Shown here one piece after another: positions 17,284 through 27,558 of a stretch of 64,000 bases of DNA. Both the position numbers and the translations under genes were made by a program. The notes beneath the pieces were generated by a model. It had not been told where the DNA came from. It worked only from the letters and a program-made list of their open reading frames with translations, and ran no database searches. Positions within the stretch are counted from its first letter, which is position 1; the number at the start of each line of letters is the position of its first letter. This DNA is from Nocardioides sp. dk884 (GTDB lineage: Bacteria; Actinomycetota; Actinomycetes; Propionibacteriales; Nocardioidaceae): the NCBI RefSeq assembly GCF_009557055.1, contig NZ_CP045649.1, forward strand, positions 1,897,501 through 1,961,500. The letters run 5' to 3'.

Positions 17284-17287
<4 letters not shown>
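15629..17287 (+). CDS. kdpA: Potassium-transporting ATPase subunit KdpA
   Basis: A 552-residue channel-like subunit that selects and passes K+ in the Kdp P-type ATPase. The family landmarks are present: [18 protein letters not shown] (first selectivity-filter region), [21 protein letters not shown] (second), [20 protein letters not shown] (third) and [16 protein letters not shown] (fourth), each with the conserved Gly of the K+ filter. About ten membrane helices are visible. Length is normal for the family (about 550-560). The gene overlaps kdpB at ATGA. Confidence 0.98.
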
Positions 17288-19377
<2,090 letters not shown>

Positions 19378-19381
19378 TCAC

Positions 19382-19996
19382 ATGTTCACTGACCTCTCTC
19401 GCCAGGCCCTGACCGGGCTGCGCGCACTCCTCGTCCTCACCGTGGTCCTCGGTGTCGCCTATCCGCTCGTCGTGTGGGGGGCTGGGCAGGCCCTCGGCGA
19501 CCGGGCCCAGGGCCAGCCGGTCCGCCTCGACGGCGAGGTCGTCGGCTCGCGGCTGCTGGGCCAGCAGTTCGAGGGCGAGGAGTGGTTCCACTCCCGTCCC
19601 TCGGCCAACGACCACGACTCGCTCGCCTCGGCGCCCAGCAACCTCGGCCCCTCCAGCCCGGACCTGCTGGAGCTGATCGCGCAGCGGCGTACCGAGGTGG
19701 CCGCCGTCGAGGGCGTCGACGCCGCGGACGTGCCCGCGGACGCCCTGGCCGCGTCCGGCTCCGGGCTGGACCCGCACATCTCCCCGGCGTACGCCGCCCT
19801 GCAGGTGCCGCGGGTCGCGCGCGCCCGCGGGCTGGGCGAGGAGCAGGTCCGCGACCTGATCGCGGATGCCACCGACGGACGCGGGCTCGGGTTCCTCGGC
19901 GAGCCCGGCGTCAACGTGCTCGAGCTCAACGTCGCGCTCGAGCAGGCCGCTCCTCGGAGCGCCGCGCCCGGCGCGGCCGGCGGGCGTGGACACTGA
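19382..19996 (+). CDS. kdpC: Potassium-transporting ATPase subunit KdpC
   Basis: A 204-residue subunit with one N-terminal membrane helix (LRALLVLTVVLGVAYPLVVW) and a periplasmic-side domain. KdpC hallmarks are GSRLLGQQFEGEEWFHSRPSA near residue 57, SNLGPSSPDL, and ASGSGLDPHISPAYAALQ near residue 123. It is thought to aid ATP or K+ binding within the KdpFABC complex. The last 15 residues are an Ala/Gly-rich tail with no conserved motif. kdpD follows after four bases. Confidence 0.97.
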   Translation: MFTDLSRQALTGLRALLVLTVVLGVAYPLVVWGAGQALGDRAQGQPVRLDGEVVGSRLLGQQFEGEEWFHSRPSANDHDSLASAPSNLGPSSPDLLELIAQRRTEVAAVEGVDAADVPADALAASGSGLDPHISPAYAALQVPRVARARGLGEEQVRDLIADATDGRGLGFLGEPGVNVLELNVALEQAAPRSAAPGAAGGRGH

Positions 19997-20000
19997 GCGC

Positions 20001-22496
20001 ATGGAACGCGGCACGCTGAGGGTCTACCTGGGAGCCGCGCCCGGCGTCGGCAAGACCTTCGCGATGCTCCAGGAGGGACACCGCCGCGCGGCGCGGGGCA
20101 CGGACGTGGTCGTGGGGTACGTCGAGACCCACGGCCGCGCCCGGACCGCCGAGGCCCTCACCGGGCTGGAGGTGGTGCCCCGGCGCCGGGTGGCCTACAA
20201 GGCCACGGTGCAGGAGGAGCTCGACCTCGAGGCGGTGCTCGCGCGCAAGCCCGAGGTGGTGCTGGTCGACGAGCTGGCGCACACCAACGTCCCGGGCAGC
20301 GGCTGCGAGAAGCGCTGGCAGGACATCGAGCGGCTGCTCGACGCCGGCATCGAGGTGATCACCACCGTCAACATCCAGCACCTGGAGTCGCTCAACGACG
20401 TCACCGAGGCGATCACCGGGGTGCGTCAGCGCGAGACGGTGCCCGACGAGGTGGTGCGGGCGGCCGACCAGATCGAGCTGGTCGACATGAGCCCGCAGGC
20501 GCTGCGGCGCCGGATGGCGCACGGCAACGTCTATGCCCCGGACCGTGTCGACGCCGCGCTCTCGCAGTACTTCCGCGAGGGCAATCTCACCGCGCTGCGC
20601 GAGCTCGCGCTGCTCTGGCTGGCCGACCGGGTCGAGGAGGGCCTGGAGCGCTACCGCCACGAGCACCGCATCGAGTCCACCTGGCCCACCCGCGAGCGGG
20701 TCGTGGTGCCGGTCAGCGCCGGGCCGGAGTCGACCACGCTGATGCGCCGCGCGGCCCGGATCGCCTCGCGCGGGTCGGGCGGGGAGTGGCTGGCGCTCTA
20801 CGTCACCCGCCCGGACGGGCTGACCGCGGTCTCCCCGGACCAGCTGACCGCGCTGCGCGCCAAGGCCGAGGAGCTCGGCGGGACCCTGCACACGGTGGTC
20901 GGCGACGACCCGGCCGAGGCGATCCTCGACGTCGCACGCGCCGAGAATGCCACCCAGCTGATCATCGGCGCCAGCCGCCGGGGTCGGGTCGGCACGCTGC
21001 TGCGCCCCGGCGTCGGCGAGCGGGTGATCGCCGCGGCGGGCGACATCGACATCCACATCGTCACCCACGACTACGCCCGCTCCGGCACCCGGTGGCGCCC
21101 GCCGGAGAGCCTCAGTCGCCGCCGGCGGCTGCTGGGCTTCGCCTTCGCGATCCTCGCGCCGGTGCTGGTCAGCCTGCTGCTGGTCGGCGTCGCCGACATG
21201 CAGGGCCTGCCGACCGAGGCGATGACGCTGATGGTGGTGGTCGTCGCGACCGCGCTCATCGGCGGCCTGGTGCCGGCCGTGGTCGCCGCGCTGTCCAGCG
21301 GGCTGCTGCTCAACGTGCTGTTCACCCCGCCGGTGCACACGATCACGATCGCGGAGCCGGCGAACGCCGCGGCCATCGCGATCTTCATGCTCGTCGGCAT
21401 CGCGGTGGCGACGGTCGTGGACACCGCGGCCCGGCGTACGGCGCAGGCGACGCGGGCCCGGGCCGAGGCCGACGCGCTGGTGGTGCTCTCCCACAGCCTG
21501 CTGCACGCCGGGGACGACCTGGGCGGGCTGCTGGCCTCGGCGTGCGAGCTGTTCAACGCCCGCGGCGCCGCGATCCTGCGCCGCGACGACCTCGACGTCG
21601 AGCAGGTGGTCGCCGCCCACGGCAGCGCACCGGTGTCCGCGGAGGCCGCCGACGTCGCGACCGCGATCGACGAGCGGACCACGCTGGTGCTCGACGGTGC
21701 GCGGCTGCCGGCCTCGGACCGCGGGCTGCTCAACGCCTACGCGGCGTACGCGAAGGTGATGGAGGAGCGCCGCGCCGCCACCGCGGCCGACGTGGAGCGG
21801 CTGCGGCTCGCGGAGACCGACCGCACCCGCACGGCGTTGCTGGCGGCGGTCTCGCACGACCTGCGCTCGCCGCTGGCCGCGGTCAAGGTCGCGGTGTCCA
21901 GCCTGCGCGCACCCGACATCAGGTGGTCGGCCCAGGACGAGGCGGACCTGCTGGAGACCATCGAGGAGTCCACCGACCGGCTCGCCGCGCTGGTCGCGAA
22001 CCTGCTCGACATGAGCCGGATCAACACCGGCTCGGTGCAGGTCGCGCTCACCGAGGTGCCGCTGGCGAGCACGGTGCACCGCGCGATCGCCGCGCTGGAG
22101 GGCGGCGGGCGCATCGAGGTGGACCTCGACCCGGACCTCGTGGTGCTGGCCGACGCGGGGCTGCTGGACCGGGTGGTGGCGAACCTGTGCGACAACGCGG
22201 TGAAGTACACCCCGCTCGAGGCGCGCATCCGCATCGACGCCGCGTGCGCGAACGGCGGGGTCGTGCTGCGGGTCGCCGACAGCGGGCCCGGCGTACGCGA
22301 CCGCGACCAGCGCCGGCTGTTCGCGCCGTTCCAGCGCCTCGGCGACGTGCCGCAGGGCGACGGCGTGGGTCTCGGCCTGGCCGTGGCGCGCGGCTTCACC
22401 GAGGCGATGGGTGGCACGATCAGCACCGAGGAGACACCGGGCGGGGGACTCACCTTCGTCGTCGAGCTCCAGAAGCCTGGCAAGGAAACCCGATGA
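20001..22496 (+). CDS. kdpD: Sensor histidine kinase KdpD
   Basis: An 831-residue kinase. The cytoplasmic N-terminus has the KdpD domain with Walker A GAAPGVGKT (about 11-19) and LVDELAHTNVPGS, then a universal-stress-like domain ending near residue 360. Four membrane helices follow at about 375-475, then a GAF-like region. The transmitter has the phospho-His in AAVSHDLRSPLAAVK (His about 619), the N-box LCDNAVKYTP and G-boxes VADSGPGVRDRD and GVGLGLAVARGF. The ATG at 20001 is used because the conserved domain starts at once. It senses low K+ or ionic stress and phosphorylates KdpE. Confidence 0.97.
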   Translation: MERGTLRVYLGAAPGVGKTFAMLQEGHRRAARGTDVVVGYVETHGRARTAEALTGLEVVPRRRVAYKATVQEELDLEAVLARKPEVVLVDELAHTNVPGSGCEKRWQDIERLLDAGIEVITTVNIQHLESLNDVTEAITGVRQRETVPDEVVRAADQIELVDMSPQALRRRMAHGNVYAPDRVDAALSQYFREGNLTALRELALLWLADRVEEGLERYRHEHRIESTWPTRERVVVPVSAGPESTTLMRRAARIASRGSGGEWLALYVTRPDGLTAVSPDQLTALRAKAEELGGTLHTVVGDDPAEAILDVARAENATQLIIGASRRGRVGTLLRPGVGERVIAAAGDIDIHIVTHDYARSGTRWRPPESLSRRRRLLGFAFAILAPVLVSLLLVGVADMQGLPTEAMTLMVVVVATALIGGLVPAVVAALSSGLLLNVLFTPPVHTITIAEPANAAAIAIFMLVGIAVATVVDTAARRTAQATRARAEADALVVLSHSLLHAGDDLGGLLASACELFNARGAAILRRDDLDVEQVVAAHGSAPVSAEAADVATAIDERTTLVLDGARLPASDRGLLNAYAAYAKVMEERRAATAADVERLRLAETDRTRTALLAAVSHDLRSPLAAVKVAVSSLRAPDIRWSAQDEADLLETIEESTDRLAALVANLLDMSRINTGSVQVALTEVPLASTVHRAIAALEGGGRIEVDLDPDLVVLADAGLLDRVVANLCDNAVKYTPLEARIRIDAACANGGVVLRVADSGPGVRDRDQRRLFAPFQRLGDVPQGDGVGLGLAVARGFTEAMGGTISTEETPGGGLTFVVELQKPGKETR

Positions 22497-23173
22497 CCTT
22501 CGTCCTCGTCGTCGACGACGACCCCGCCATCTGCCGCACGCTCGCTATCAACCTGCGGGCCCGTGACTACGACGTGGAGACCGCCGGCGACGGCCGCTCG
22601 GCGCTGCAGGTGGTCGACGAGCGGATGCCCGACGTGGTGCTGCTCGACCTCGGCCTGCCCGACCTGGACGGGATCGCGGTGCTGACCCGGCTGCGGGCGT
22701 TCACCTCGGTGCCGGTGATCGTGGTGTCGGCGCGCACCGGGTCCGACGACAAGGTCGAGGCGCTCGACCTGGGCGCCGACGACTTCATCACCAAGCCGTT
22801 CTCGATCGAGGAGCTGCTCGCCCGGGTACGTGCGGCCACCCGCCGGGCAGGCGCGGTCGAGCCGGCGCCGTGCGTGCGGGTCGGCGACCTCGAGCTGGAC
22901 CTCGGCGACTCGCGGGCGCGTCGCGGTGTCGAGGAGGTGCACCTGACCCCGATCGAGTGGCGGATCGTGGAGCACCTGGTGCGCCGTCGCGGCCGGCTGG
23001 TGCGTCAGACCGAGCTGCTGCAGTCGGTGTGGGGCCCGAGCTATGAGCGCCAGACCAACTACCTGCGGGTCCACATGGCCAGCATCCGGCGCAAGCTCGA
23101 GGCCGACCCGTCGCGACCGGTCCTGTTCGTCACCGAGCCGGGGATGGGCTACCGGTTCGCGCCGCAGGGGTGA
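22493..23173 (+). CDS. kdpE: Response regulator KdpE
   Basis: A 226-residue OmpR/PhoB-type regulator. The receiver has the acidic pair in VVDDDPAI, the phospho-Asp in VVLLDLGLPDLDG (Asp52), Ser in VIVVSARTG and Lys in DDFITKPFSIEEL. The winged-helix domain ends with NYLRVHMASIRRKLEADPSR and TEPGMGYRF, both typical of KdpE. Its start overlaps the kdpD stop (ATGA). It should activate kdpF; the triple GCGTCAA repeat before kdpF is the candidate site. Confidence 0.97.
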   Translation: MTFVLVVDDDPAICRTLAINLRARDYDVETAGDGRSALQVVDERMPDVVLLDLGLPDLDGIAVLTRLRAFTSVPVIVVSARTGSDDKVEALDLGADDFITKPFSIEELLARVRAATRRAGAVEPAPCVRVGDLELDLGDSRARRGVEEVHLTPIEWRIVEHLVRRRGRLVRQTELLQSVWGPSYERQTNYLRVHMASIRRKLEADPSRPVLFVTEPGMGYRFAPQG

Positions 23174-23185
23174 GGGAGCGCCCGG

Positions 23186-23199
23186 GTGCCCGGGGGCAC
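23186..23199. terminator. Possible bidirectional hairpin between kdpE and the convergent gene
   Basis: GTGCCC and GGGCAC arms with a two-base centre lie in the 34-base gap between the kdpE stop and the stop of the convergent gene at 23208. The stem is short and GC-rich; there is no U-tract. It could end transcription from both sides. Confidence 0.4.
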
Positions 23200-23207
23200 G
23201 ACAGCGC

Positions 23208-23513
23208 TCACGGCGCGGCGTCGGGCAGCAGCTTCGGCAGGTGGAAGACGCTCGGCGCCGTGCAGCCGGGGCAGGTCCACTCCAGGACCCAGGAGCGGGC
23301 GTCCTCGGTGACCCGCAGCGGGTACGGCGTACGGTCCCGGCCGTGGCGCAGGGTCTCCGCCGCGGCGTCGACGCGTACCGCGGTCCGGCAGGCGCCGCAG
23401 CTGAGCAGCGCGGTCAGCAGCCCGACGGTGCCGGCGCTCGCGCGGATCCGCTCGGGCTCGGGCGGTGGCACAGGACTGGATCGCGCACGTCGCAGCCATC
23501 CCGAGAGGGTCAT
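23208..23513 (-). CDS. Small hypothetical protein with two CxxC pairs
   Basis: A 101-residue protein. Two Cys pairs, LLSCGACRTAV at about 38-44 and WTCPGCTAP at about 80-84, could bind a metal in a zinc-ribbon arrangement. The N-terminus is basic and no membrane segment is clear. The frame has gene-like codon use and is convergent with kdpE. No family recognised. Confidence 0.5.
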   Translation of the reverse strand: MTLSGWLRRARSSPVPPPEPERIRASAGTVGLLTALLSCGACRTAVRVDAAAETLRHGRDRTPYPLRVTEDARSWVLEWTCPGCTAPSVFHLPKLLPDAAP

Positions 23514-23850
23514 GCGAAGGCCTTTCGCGGGGTCGTGTGGCCGTCACCGGGGTGACGTCGGACGGACCGGAGCCGGGGAACGACCGCGGAGGGGGCGCCC
23601 CTCGGACCAGACCGGGTGCACCTTGGCGCATCTCGGCGGCGGTGGGGTGTTGTTTCGCCGGTTGATGGGACTGCAAACGACCGGGCCGGAACCGTCGTCG
23701 TTTGGTCCCCAACGACAACAGATCCGGGCTCTCGGCTGTCGTCTGTGACCGATCCGTGGGGGTTCCGGCGGCGGGTGCTCTCGCTCGCGCAACCATTCGC
23801 GCCGACTCGCGCAACCATTCGCGCCGACTCGGCGGGACCTGGGATGCCCT
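23514..23850. other. Intergenic region before the siderophore operon
   Basis: About 340 bases without a supportable gene. Frames crossing it are Arg/Gly/Pro-rich and lack a ribosome site. It holds an imperfect inverted repeat near 23699-23720 (GTCGTTTGG and CCAACGAC) and a two-copy 22-base tandem repeat at 23784-23827, listed separately. The iron box of the siderophore operon follows directly. Confidence 0.6.
23784..23827. repeat. 22-bp tandem repeat, two exact copies
   Basis: Two identical 22-base units lie head to tail (23784-23805 and 23806-23827). Read on the minus strand the unit begins TCGGCGCGAATGGTTGCG. The same unit with five changes occurs twice on the plus strand at 60741-60784, so this is a dispersed family. 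The copies sit just upstream of the iron box of the siderophore operon. Confidence 0.85.
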
Positions 23851-23869
23851 TTAGGTAAGGCTGGCCTTA
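23851..23869 (+). promoter_or_regulatory. DtxR/IdeR iron box of the siderophore biosynthesis operon
   Basis: TTAGGTAAGGCTGGCCTTA matches the DtxR/IdeR consensus TTAGGTTAGGCTAACCTAA at 15 of 19 positions. It overlaps or abuts a -10-like TAGTAT at 23868-23873, so a bound repressor would block the promoter. The first gene starts at 23880, which implies a leaderless or nearly leaderless mRNA; no ribosome site is seen. Confidence 0.85.
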
Positions 23870-23879
23870 GTATCATCCT

Positions 23880-24656
23880 ATGAATCGGGAAGCAGGAGGC
23901 CCGGGCACGTTCGTGACCGGTGCAGGTTCGGGAATCGGGGCGGCCACGGCGCTCGCGATCGCGACGGGCGGGGGGCGCGTGGCGCTGCTCGACCGGGACG
24001 CGGCGGGGCTCGCGGAGGTCGCGGAGACCATCACGGCGCGCACCGGTGCGGAGCCGCTGCGCTTCGCCGTGGACGTGCGGGACGCGGACGGCGTCGAGGC
24101 CTCGGTCGCCGAGGCCGCCGCGCACTTCGCGGGACTGCGGGCGATGGCCTGCGCGGCCGGGATCCTGCGCCCGGGCGGCCTCGACGACGTGACCGCCGAG
24201 GACTGGGAGGCCCACCTCGGCGTCAACACCACCGGGGTCCTGCACTGCCTGCGCGCGGCCTCGCGCCACCTCGCCGACGACGGTGCGATCGTCGTGGTCA
24301 GCTCCAACGCCGCTCGCGTGCCGCGCACCGGCATGCTCGCCTACGCCGCGTCCAAGGCGGCCACCTCGGCCCTGGCCCGCTGCGCCGGGCTCGAGCTCGC
24401 CGCGCGCGGGATCCGCTGCAACGTCGTCGAGCCCGGCTCGACCGCGACCGCCATGCAGCGCGACCTGTGGCCCGACCCCGAGGCCGGCCGTCGCGCGGCG
24501 GTGCAGGGCGACCCCGCGGCGTACCGCGTGGGCATCCCGCTGGGGCGCATCGCCGAGCCCGAGGACGTCGCCGCCGTGGTCGCGTTCCTGCTCTCCGACG
24601 CCGCCCACCACGTCACCCTCCAGCAGCTCTACGTCGACGGGGGCGCCTCGCTGTGA
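23880..24656 (+). CDS. dhbA: 2,3-dihydro-2,3-dihydroxybenzoate dehydrogenase
   Basis: A 258-residue short-chain dehydrogenase. The NAD-binding loop is TGAGSGIG at about 14-21, and the catalytic set is Ser in VVVSSNAARV and YAASK at about 155-159. The C-terminus PEDVAAVVAFLLSDAAHHVT is typical of the EntA/DhbA group. It oxidises 2,3-dihydro-DHB to 2,3-dihydroxybenzoate, the last step of catechol formation. It is first in a five-gene operon in which every junction overlaps. The iron box and -10 lie directly upstream, and the start has no ribosome site, as expected for a leaderless transcript. The operon context makes this role much more likely than another SDR function. Confidence 0.9.
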   Translation: MNREAGGPGTFVTGAGSGIGAATALAIATGGGRVALLDRDAAGLAEVAETITARTGAEPLRFAVDVRDADGVEASVAEAAAHFAGLRAMACAAGILRPGGLDDVTAEDWEAHLGVNTTGVLHCLRAASRHLADDGAIVVVSSNAARVPRTGMLAYAASKAATSALARCAGLELAARGIRCNVVEPGSTATAMQRDLWPDPEAGRRAAVQGDPAAYRVGIPLGRIAEPEDVAAVVAFLLSDAAHHVTLQQLYVDGGASL

Positions 24657-25846
24657 CCACCACCCACGAGCCGCTCCGGCTGCCCGCCGAGGCCACCGAG
24701 TCCGCCCGGCTGGCGGCCCCCGCCCCCGGCTCCCTCGTGTTCAGCACCAGCGCCCGCACCCTGCTCGGCCGCCCCGGCGAGCGCTGGACCACCGCATGCT
24801 CCGGCTCGCCCGGGTGGGCCGACACCGTCGTCGGTGCGCTCGCGCCGGGGGAGCGCGCGGTCGGCGTCATCGGCTTCGACCCCGCCTCGCCCGGCGTCAT
24901 GCACCGCCTGCTCGACGCACGCGAGGTCCCCACCACGATCCCTCCGGAGACGTCCGCCCCGACCGCGACGAGCGACCGCGCGCAGACGCTCGTCGAGGTC
25001 CCCGTCCCGCGCCTGTACGCCGACCAGGTGCGCGCCGCCCTGCGCGCGATCGCCGACGGCGCGGTCGACAAGGTGGTGCTCGGCCGCTTCCTCGACGTGC
25101 ACAGCGACCCGCCGCTGGCCGTGGACGAGGTGGTGGACCGGCTGCTGCGCACCCGCCCCGGCCGCTACGTGTTCTCGGTGCCGGTTCCCGCTCCTGGGCC
25201 CGCCCCCGGGGACGGCCAGCGCGACGCCACGGTGCTGGGCGCCAGCCCGGAGCTGCTGGTGCGCCGCGAGGGCACGCTGGTGGAGGCGATGCCGCTCGCC
25301 GGCTCGGTGCCCCGCAGCCCCGACCCGGCCGAGGACGAGCGCCGCCGCGCCGCCCTCGCCTCCTCGGCGAAGGACCTGCACGAGCACGCGTTCGTCGTCC
25401 GCGACCTCGTCGCCCGGCTCGCGAGCGCCTGCGACGAGGTCGAGCACGACGTGACTCCCCAGGTGGTCGGCACCGATTCCCTGTGGCACCTCGGCACCCG
25501 GGTCACCGCCCGGGTGCGCACCGGCGCGACCGGCGGCCCGAGCGCCCTGCACCTCGCCCAGCTGCTCCACCCCACCCCGGCGGTCGGCGGCAGCCCCCGC
25601 GAGGCGGCGCTCGCGCTGATCGAGCGCCTGGAGACCGGCGAGCGCGGCTACCTCGCCGGCGCGGCGGGCTGGGTGGACGGCAACGGCGACGGCGAGTTCG
25701 CGCTGGTGCTGCGCTCCGGGGTCCTCGACGGCCCCCGGCTGCGGCTGTTCGCGGGCGCCGGCATCGTCGCCGGCTCCGACCCGGACGCCGAGGTCCGCGA
25801 AACCGCCGCCAAGCTGCGCACGATGCTCGAGGCGGTCGGCCTGTGA
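24653..25846 (+). CDS. dhbC: Isochorismate synthase
   Basis: A 397-residue chorismate-binding enzyme from a GTG start overlapping the dhbA stop (GTGA). Landmarks are VDKVVLGRFLDV, ATVLGASPELLVRREGTLVEAMPLAGSV written here as the segments GASPELLVRREG and EAMPLAGSVPRS, and LHPTPAVGGSPREAAL and FAGAGIVAGSDPDAE near the end, which carry the Mg2+ and chorismate contacts of the EntC/DhbC/MenF family. It converts chorismate to isochorismate. Length matches DhbC (about 398). Context with isochorismatase and DHB-AMP ligase supports the siderophore role over menaquinone. Confidence 0.93.
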   Translation: MTTTHEPLRLPAEATESARLAAPAPGSLVFSTSARTLLGRPGERWTTACSGSPGWADTVVGALAPGERAVGVIGFDPASPGVMHRLLDAREVPTTIPPETSAPTATSDRAQTLVEVPVPRLYADQVRAALRAIADGAVDKVVLGRFLDVHSDPPLAVDEVVDRLLRTRPGRYVFSVPVPAPGPAPGDGQRDATVLGASPELLVRREGTLVEAMPLAGSVPRSPDPAEDERRRAALASSAKDLHEHAFVVRDLVARLASACDEVEHDVTPQVVGTDSLWHLGTRVTARVRTGATGGPSALHLAQLLHPTPAVGGSPREAALALIERLETGERGYLAGAAGWVDGNGDGEFALVLRSGVLDGPRLRLFAGAGIVAGSDPDAEVRETAAKLRTMLEAVGL

Positions 25847-27558
25847 GCGCCCGCTCGCCGCTGGCGCAGTCACCGACCTGGCCCGAGGAGGCCCGCGCGG
25901 TCTACCGCGCCGCCGGACTGTGGACCACCGAGACGTTCGCCGACTTCGTCGCCGACCGCACCACCCGCTACGCCGACCGGCTCGCGGTCGTCGGCCGCGA
26001 CGTCCACGGCGCCGATCACCGGTGGAGCTACGCCCGGCTGGGCCGCGAGGCCGACCACGCCGCGGCACGCTTCGCCGCGCTCGGCGTCGCCCAGGGCGAC
26101 CGGGTGGTGGTCGCGCTGCCCAACGTCGTGGAATACGTCGCGGTGGTGCTCGGGCTGTTCCGCCTCGGCGCGCTCCCGGTGTTCGCGCTGCCCTCGCACC
26201 GCGAGCTGGAGCTCTCCCAGTTCTGCGCGCTCGCCGACGCCAGCGCCCTGGTGCTGAGCGGCAACGCCGCCGACGTGGACCACCGCGACCTGCACGCCGC
26301 CGTGGCCGCGCGGGTCGCGCAGCGCGGCGTCGTACCTCCGCTGCTGGTCGCGGTCCGCGACTGGGACGCCGCCGTGTCCGACGATGATGCCCCGCCGGCC
26401 GGCTACCCGGCCCCACGGCTGGACGCCGAGCAGGTGGCGTTCCTCCAGCTCTCCGGCGGCACGACCGGGGTCTCCAAGCTGATCCCGCGCACCCACGCCG
26501 ACTACCTCTACTCCGTGCGCGCCTCGGCGGAGATCTGCGCGCTCGACGCGACCACCCGGATGCTGGTGGTGCTGCCGGCCGCCCACAACTTCGCGATGAG
26601 CTCCCCGGGCATCCTGGGCGTGCTGCACGCGGGTGGCACCGTCGTGCTCGCCGGCGACCCCAGTCCGCGCACCGCGTTCGGGCTGGTGGCGCGCGAGCGG
26701 GTCACGCTGGTGTCGCTGGTGCCGCCGCTGGCCCAGGCGTGGATCTCCGCGGCCCGGCGCCGCACGCCCGACCTGTCCTCCCTGCGGCTGGTGCAGGTCG
26801 GCGGCGCCAAGCTCGCGCCCGGCGTCGCCGCCGAGATCGAGCCGGTGCTCGGCGCGCGCCTGCAGCAGGTCTTCGGGATGGCCGAGGGCCTGGTCAACTA
26901 CACCCGCCCCGAGGACCCCGAGGAGCTGGTGCTCACCACCCAGGGCCGCCCGATCAGCGCGTACGACGAGATCCGGGTCGTGGACGCCGACGGCGTGGAC
27001 GTGCCGGACGGCGAGGAGGGCCAGCTGCTGACCCGGGGGCCGTACACGATCCGCGGCTACTACCGCGCCGACGGGCCCAACCGCGACTCCTTCACCGACG
27101 ACGGCTTCTACCGCACCGGCGACCTGGTCCGGCGCCTGCCCAGCGGCCACCTCGTGGTCACCGGCCGGGAGAAGGACCAGATCAACCGCGGCGGCGAGAA
27201 GATCGCCAGCGACGAGATCGAGGACCTGCTGCTCACCCACCCGGGCGTCCTCGACGCGGTCGCGGTCGGGGTGCCCGACCCCTACCTCGGCGAGCGGATC
27301 GCGGTCGTCGTCGTCCCCGAGCCGGACCACCCGCTCCCGGAGCCGGTGGCCGCGCACCTGGGCGCGTACCTGCGCGACGCCGGCCTCGCGACCTACAAGC
27401 TCCCCGACCAGGTCGTGGTCCTCGACGCCTTCCCGACCACGCCGGTCGGCAAGAACAGCCGCCGCGACCTGCGGCACCTGCTCGCCGCACGCCTCACCGA
27501 CGTCGTTCCCCCCGCCACCCCGGCCGCCGCCGGGACCTCCCCCCTGGAGCCAGCATGA
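25843..27558 (+). CDS. dhbE: 2,3-dihydroxybenzoate-AMP ligase
   Basis: A 571-residue stand-alone adenylation enzyme from a GTG start overlapping dhbC (GTGA). ATP-binding core QLSGGTTGVSKLIPRTH, the aryl-acid pocket segment PAAHNFAMSSPG, QQVFGMAEGLVNYTR, the YRTGDLVRR motif and the catalytic Lys in PTTPVGKNSRRDL are all present. The HNF..SSPG and FGMAEGLVNYTR sequences are hallmarks of DhbE/EntE-type aryl-acid activating enzymes. It adenylates 2,3-dihydroxybenzoate and loads it on the aryl carrier domain of the next gene. The extra 25 residues at the C-terminus are Ala/Pro-rich. Confidence 0.95.
   Translation: MSARSPLAQSPTWPEEARAVYRAAGLWTTETFADFVADRTTRYADRLAVVGRDVHGADHRWSYARLGREADHAAARFAALGVAQGDRVVVALPNVVEYVAVVLGLFRLGALPVFALPSHRELELSQFCALADASALVLSGNAADVDHRDLHAAVAARVAQRGVVPPLLVAVRDWDAAVSDDDAPPAGYPAPRLDAEQVAFLQLSGGTTGVSKLIPRTHADYLYSVRASAEICALDATTRMLVVLPAAHNFAMSSPGILGVLHAGGTVVLAGDPSPRTAFGLVARERVTLVSLVPPLAQAWISAARRRTPDLSSLRLVQVGGAKLAPGVAAEIEPVLGARLQQVFGMAEGLVNYTRPEDPEELVLTTQGRPISAYDEIRVVDADGVDVPDGEEGQLLTRGPYTIRGYYRADGPNRDSFTDDGFYRTGDLVRRLPSGHLVVTGREKDQINRGGEKIASDEIEDLLLTHPGVLDAVAVGVPDPYLGERIAVVVVPEPDHPLPEPVAAHLGAYLRDAGLATYKLPDQVVVLDAFPTTPVGKNSRRDLRHLLAARLTDVVPPATPAAAGTSPLEPA

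Noticed and set aside
23784..23827. CRISPR array
   Set aside because: The units are directly adjacent without spacers, only two copies exist, and no cas genes are present. The same applies to 45451-45526 and 60741-60792.
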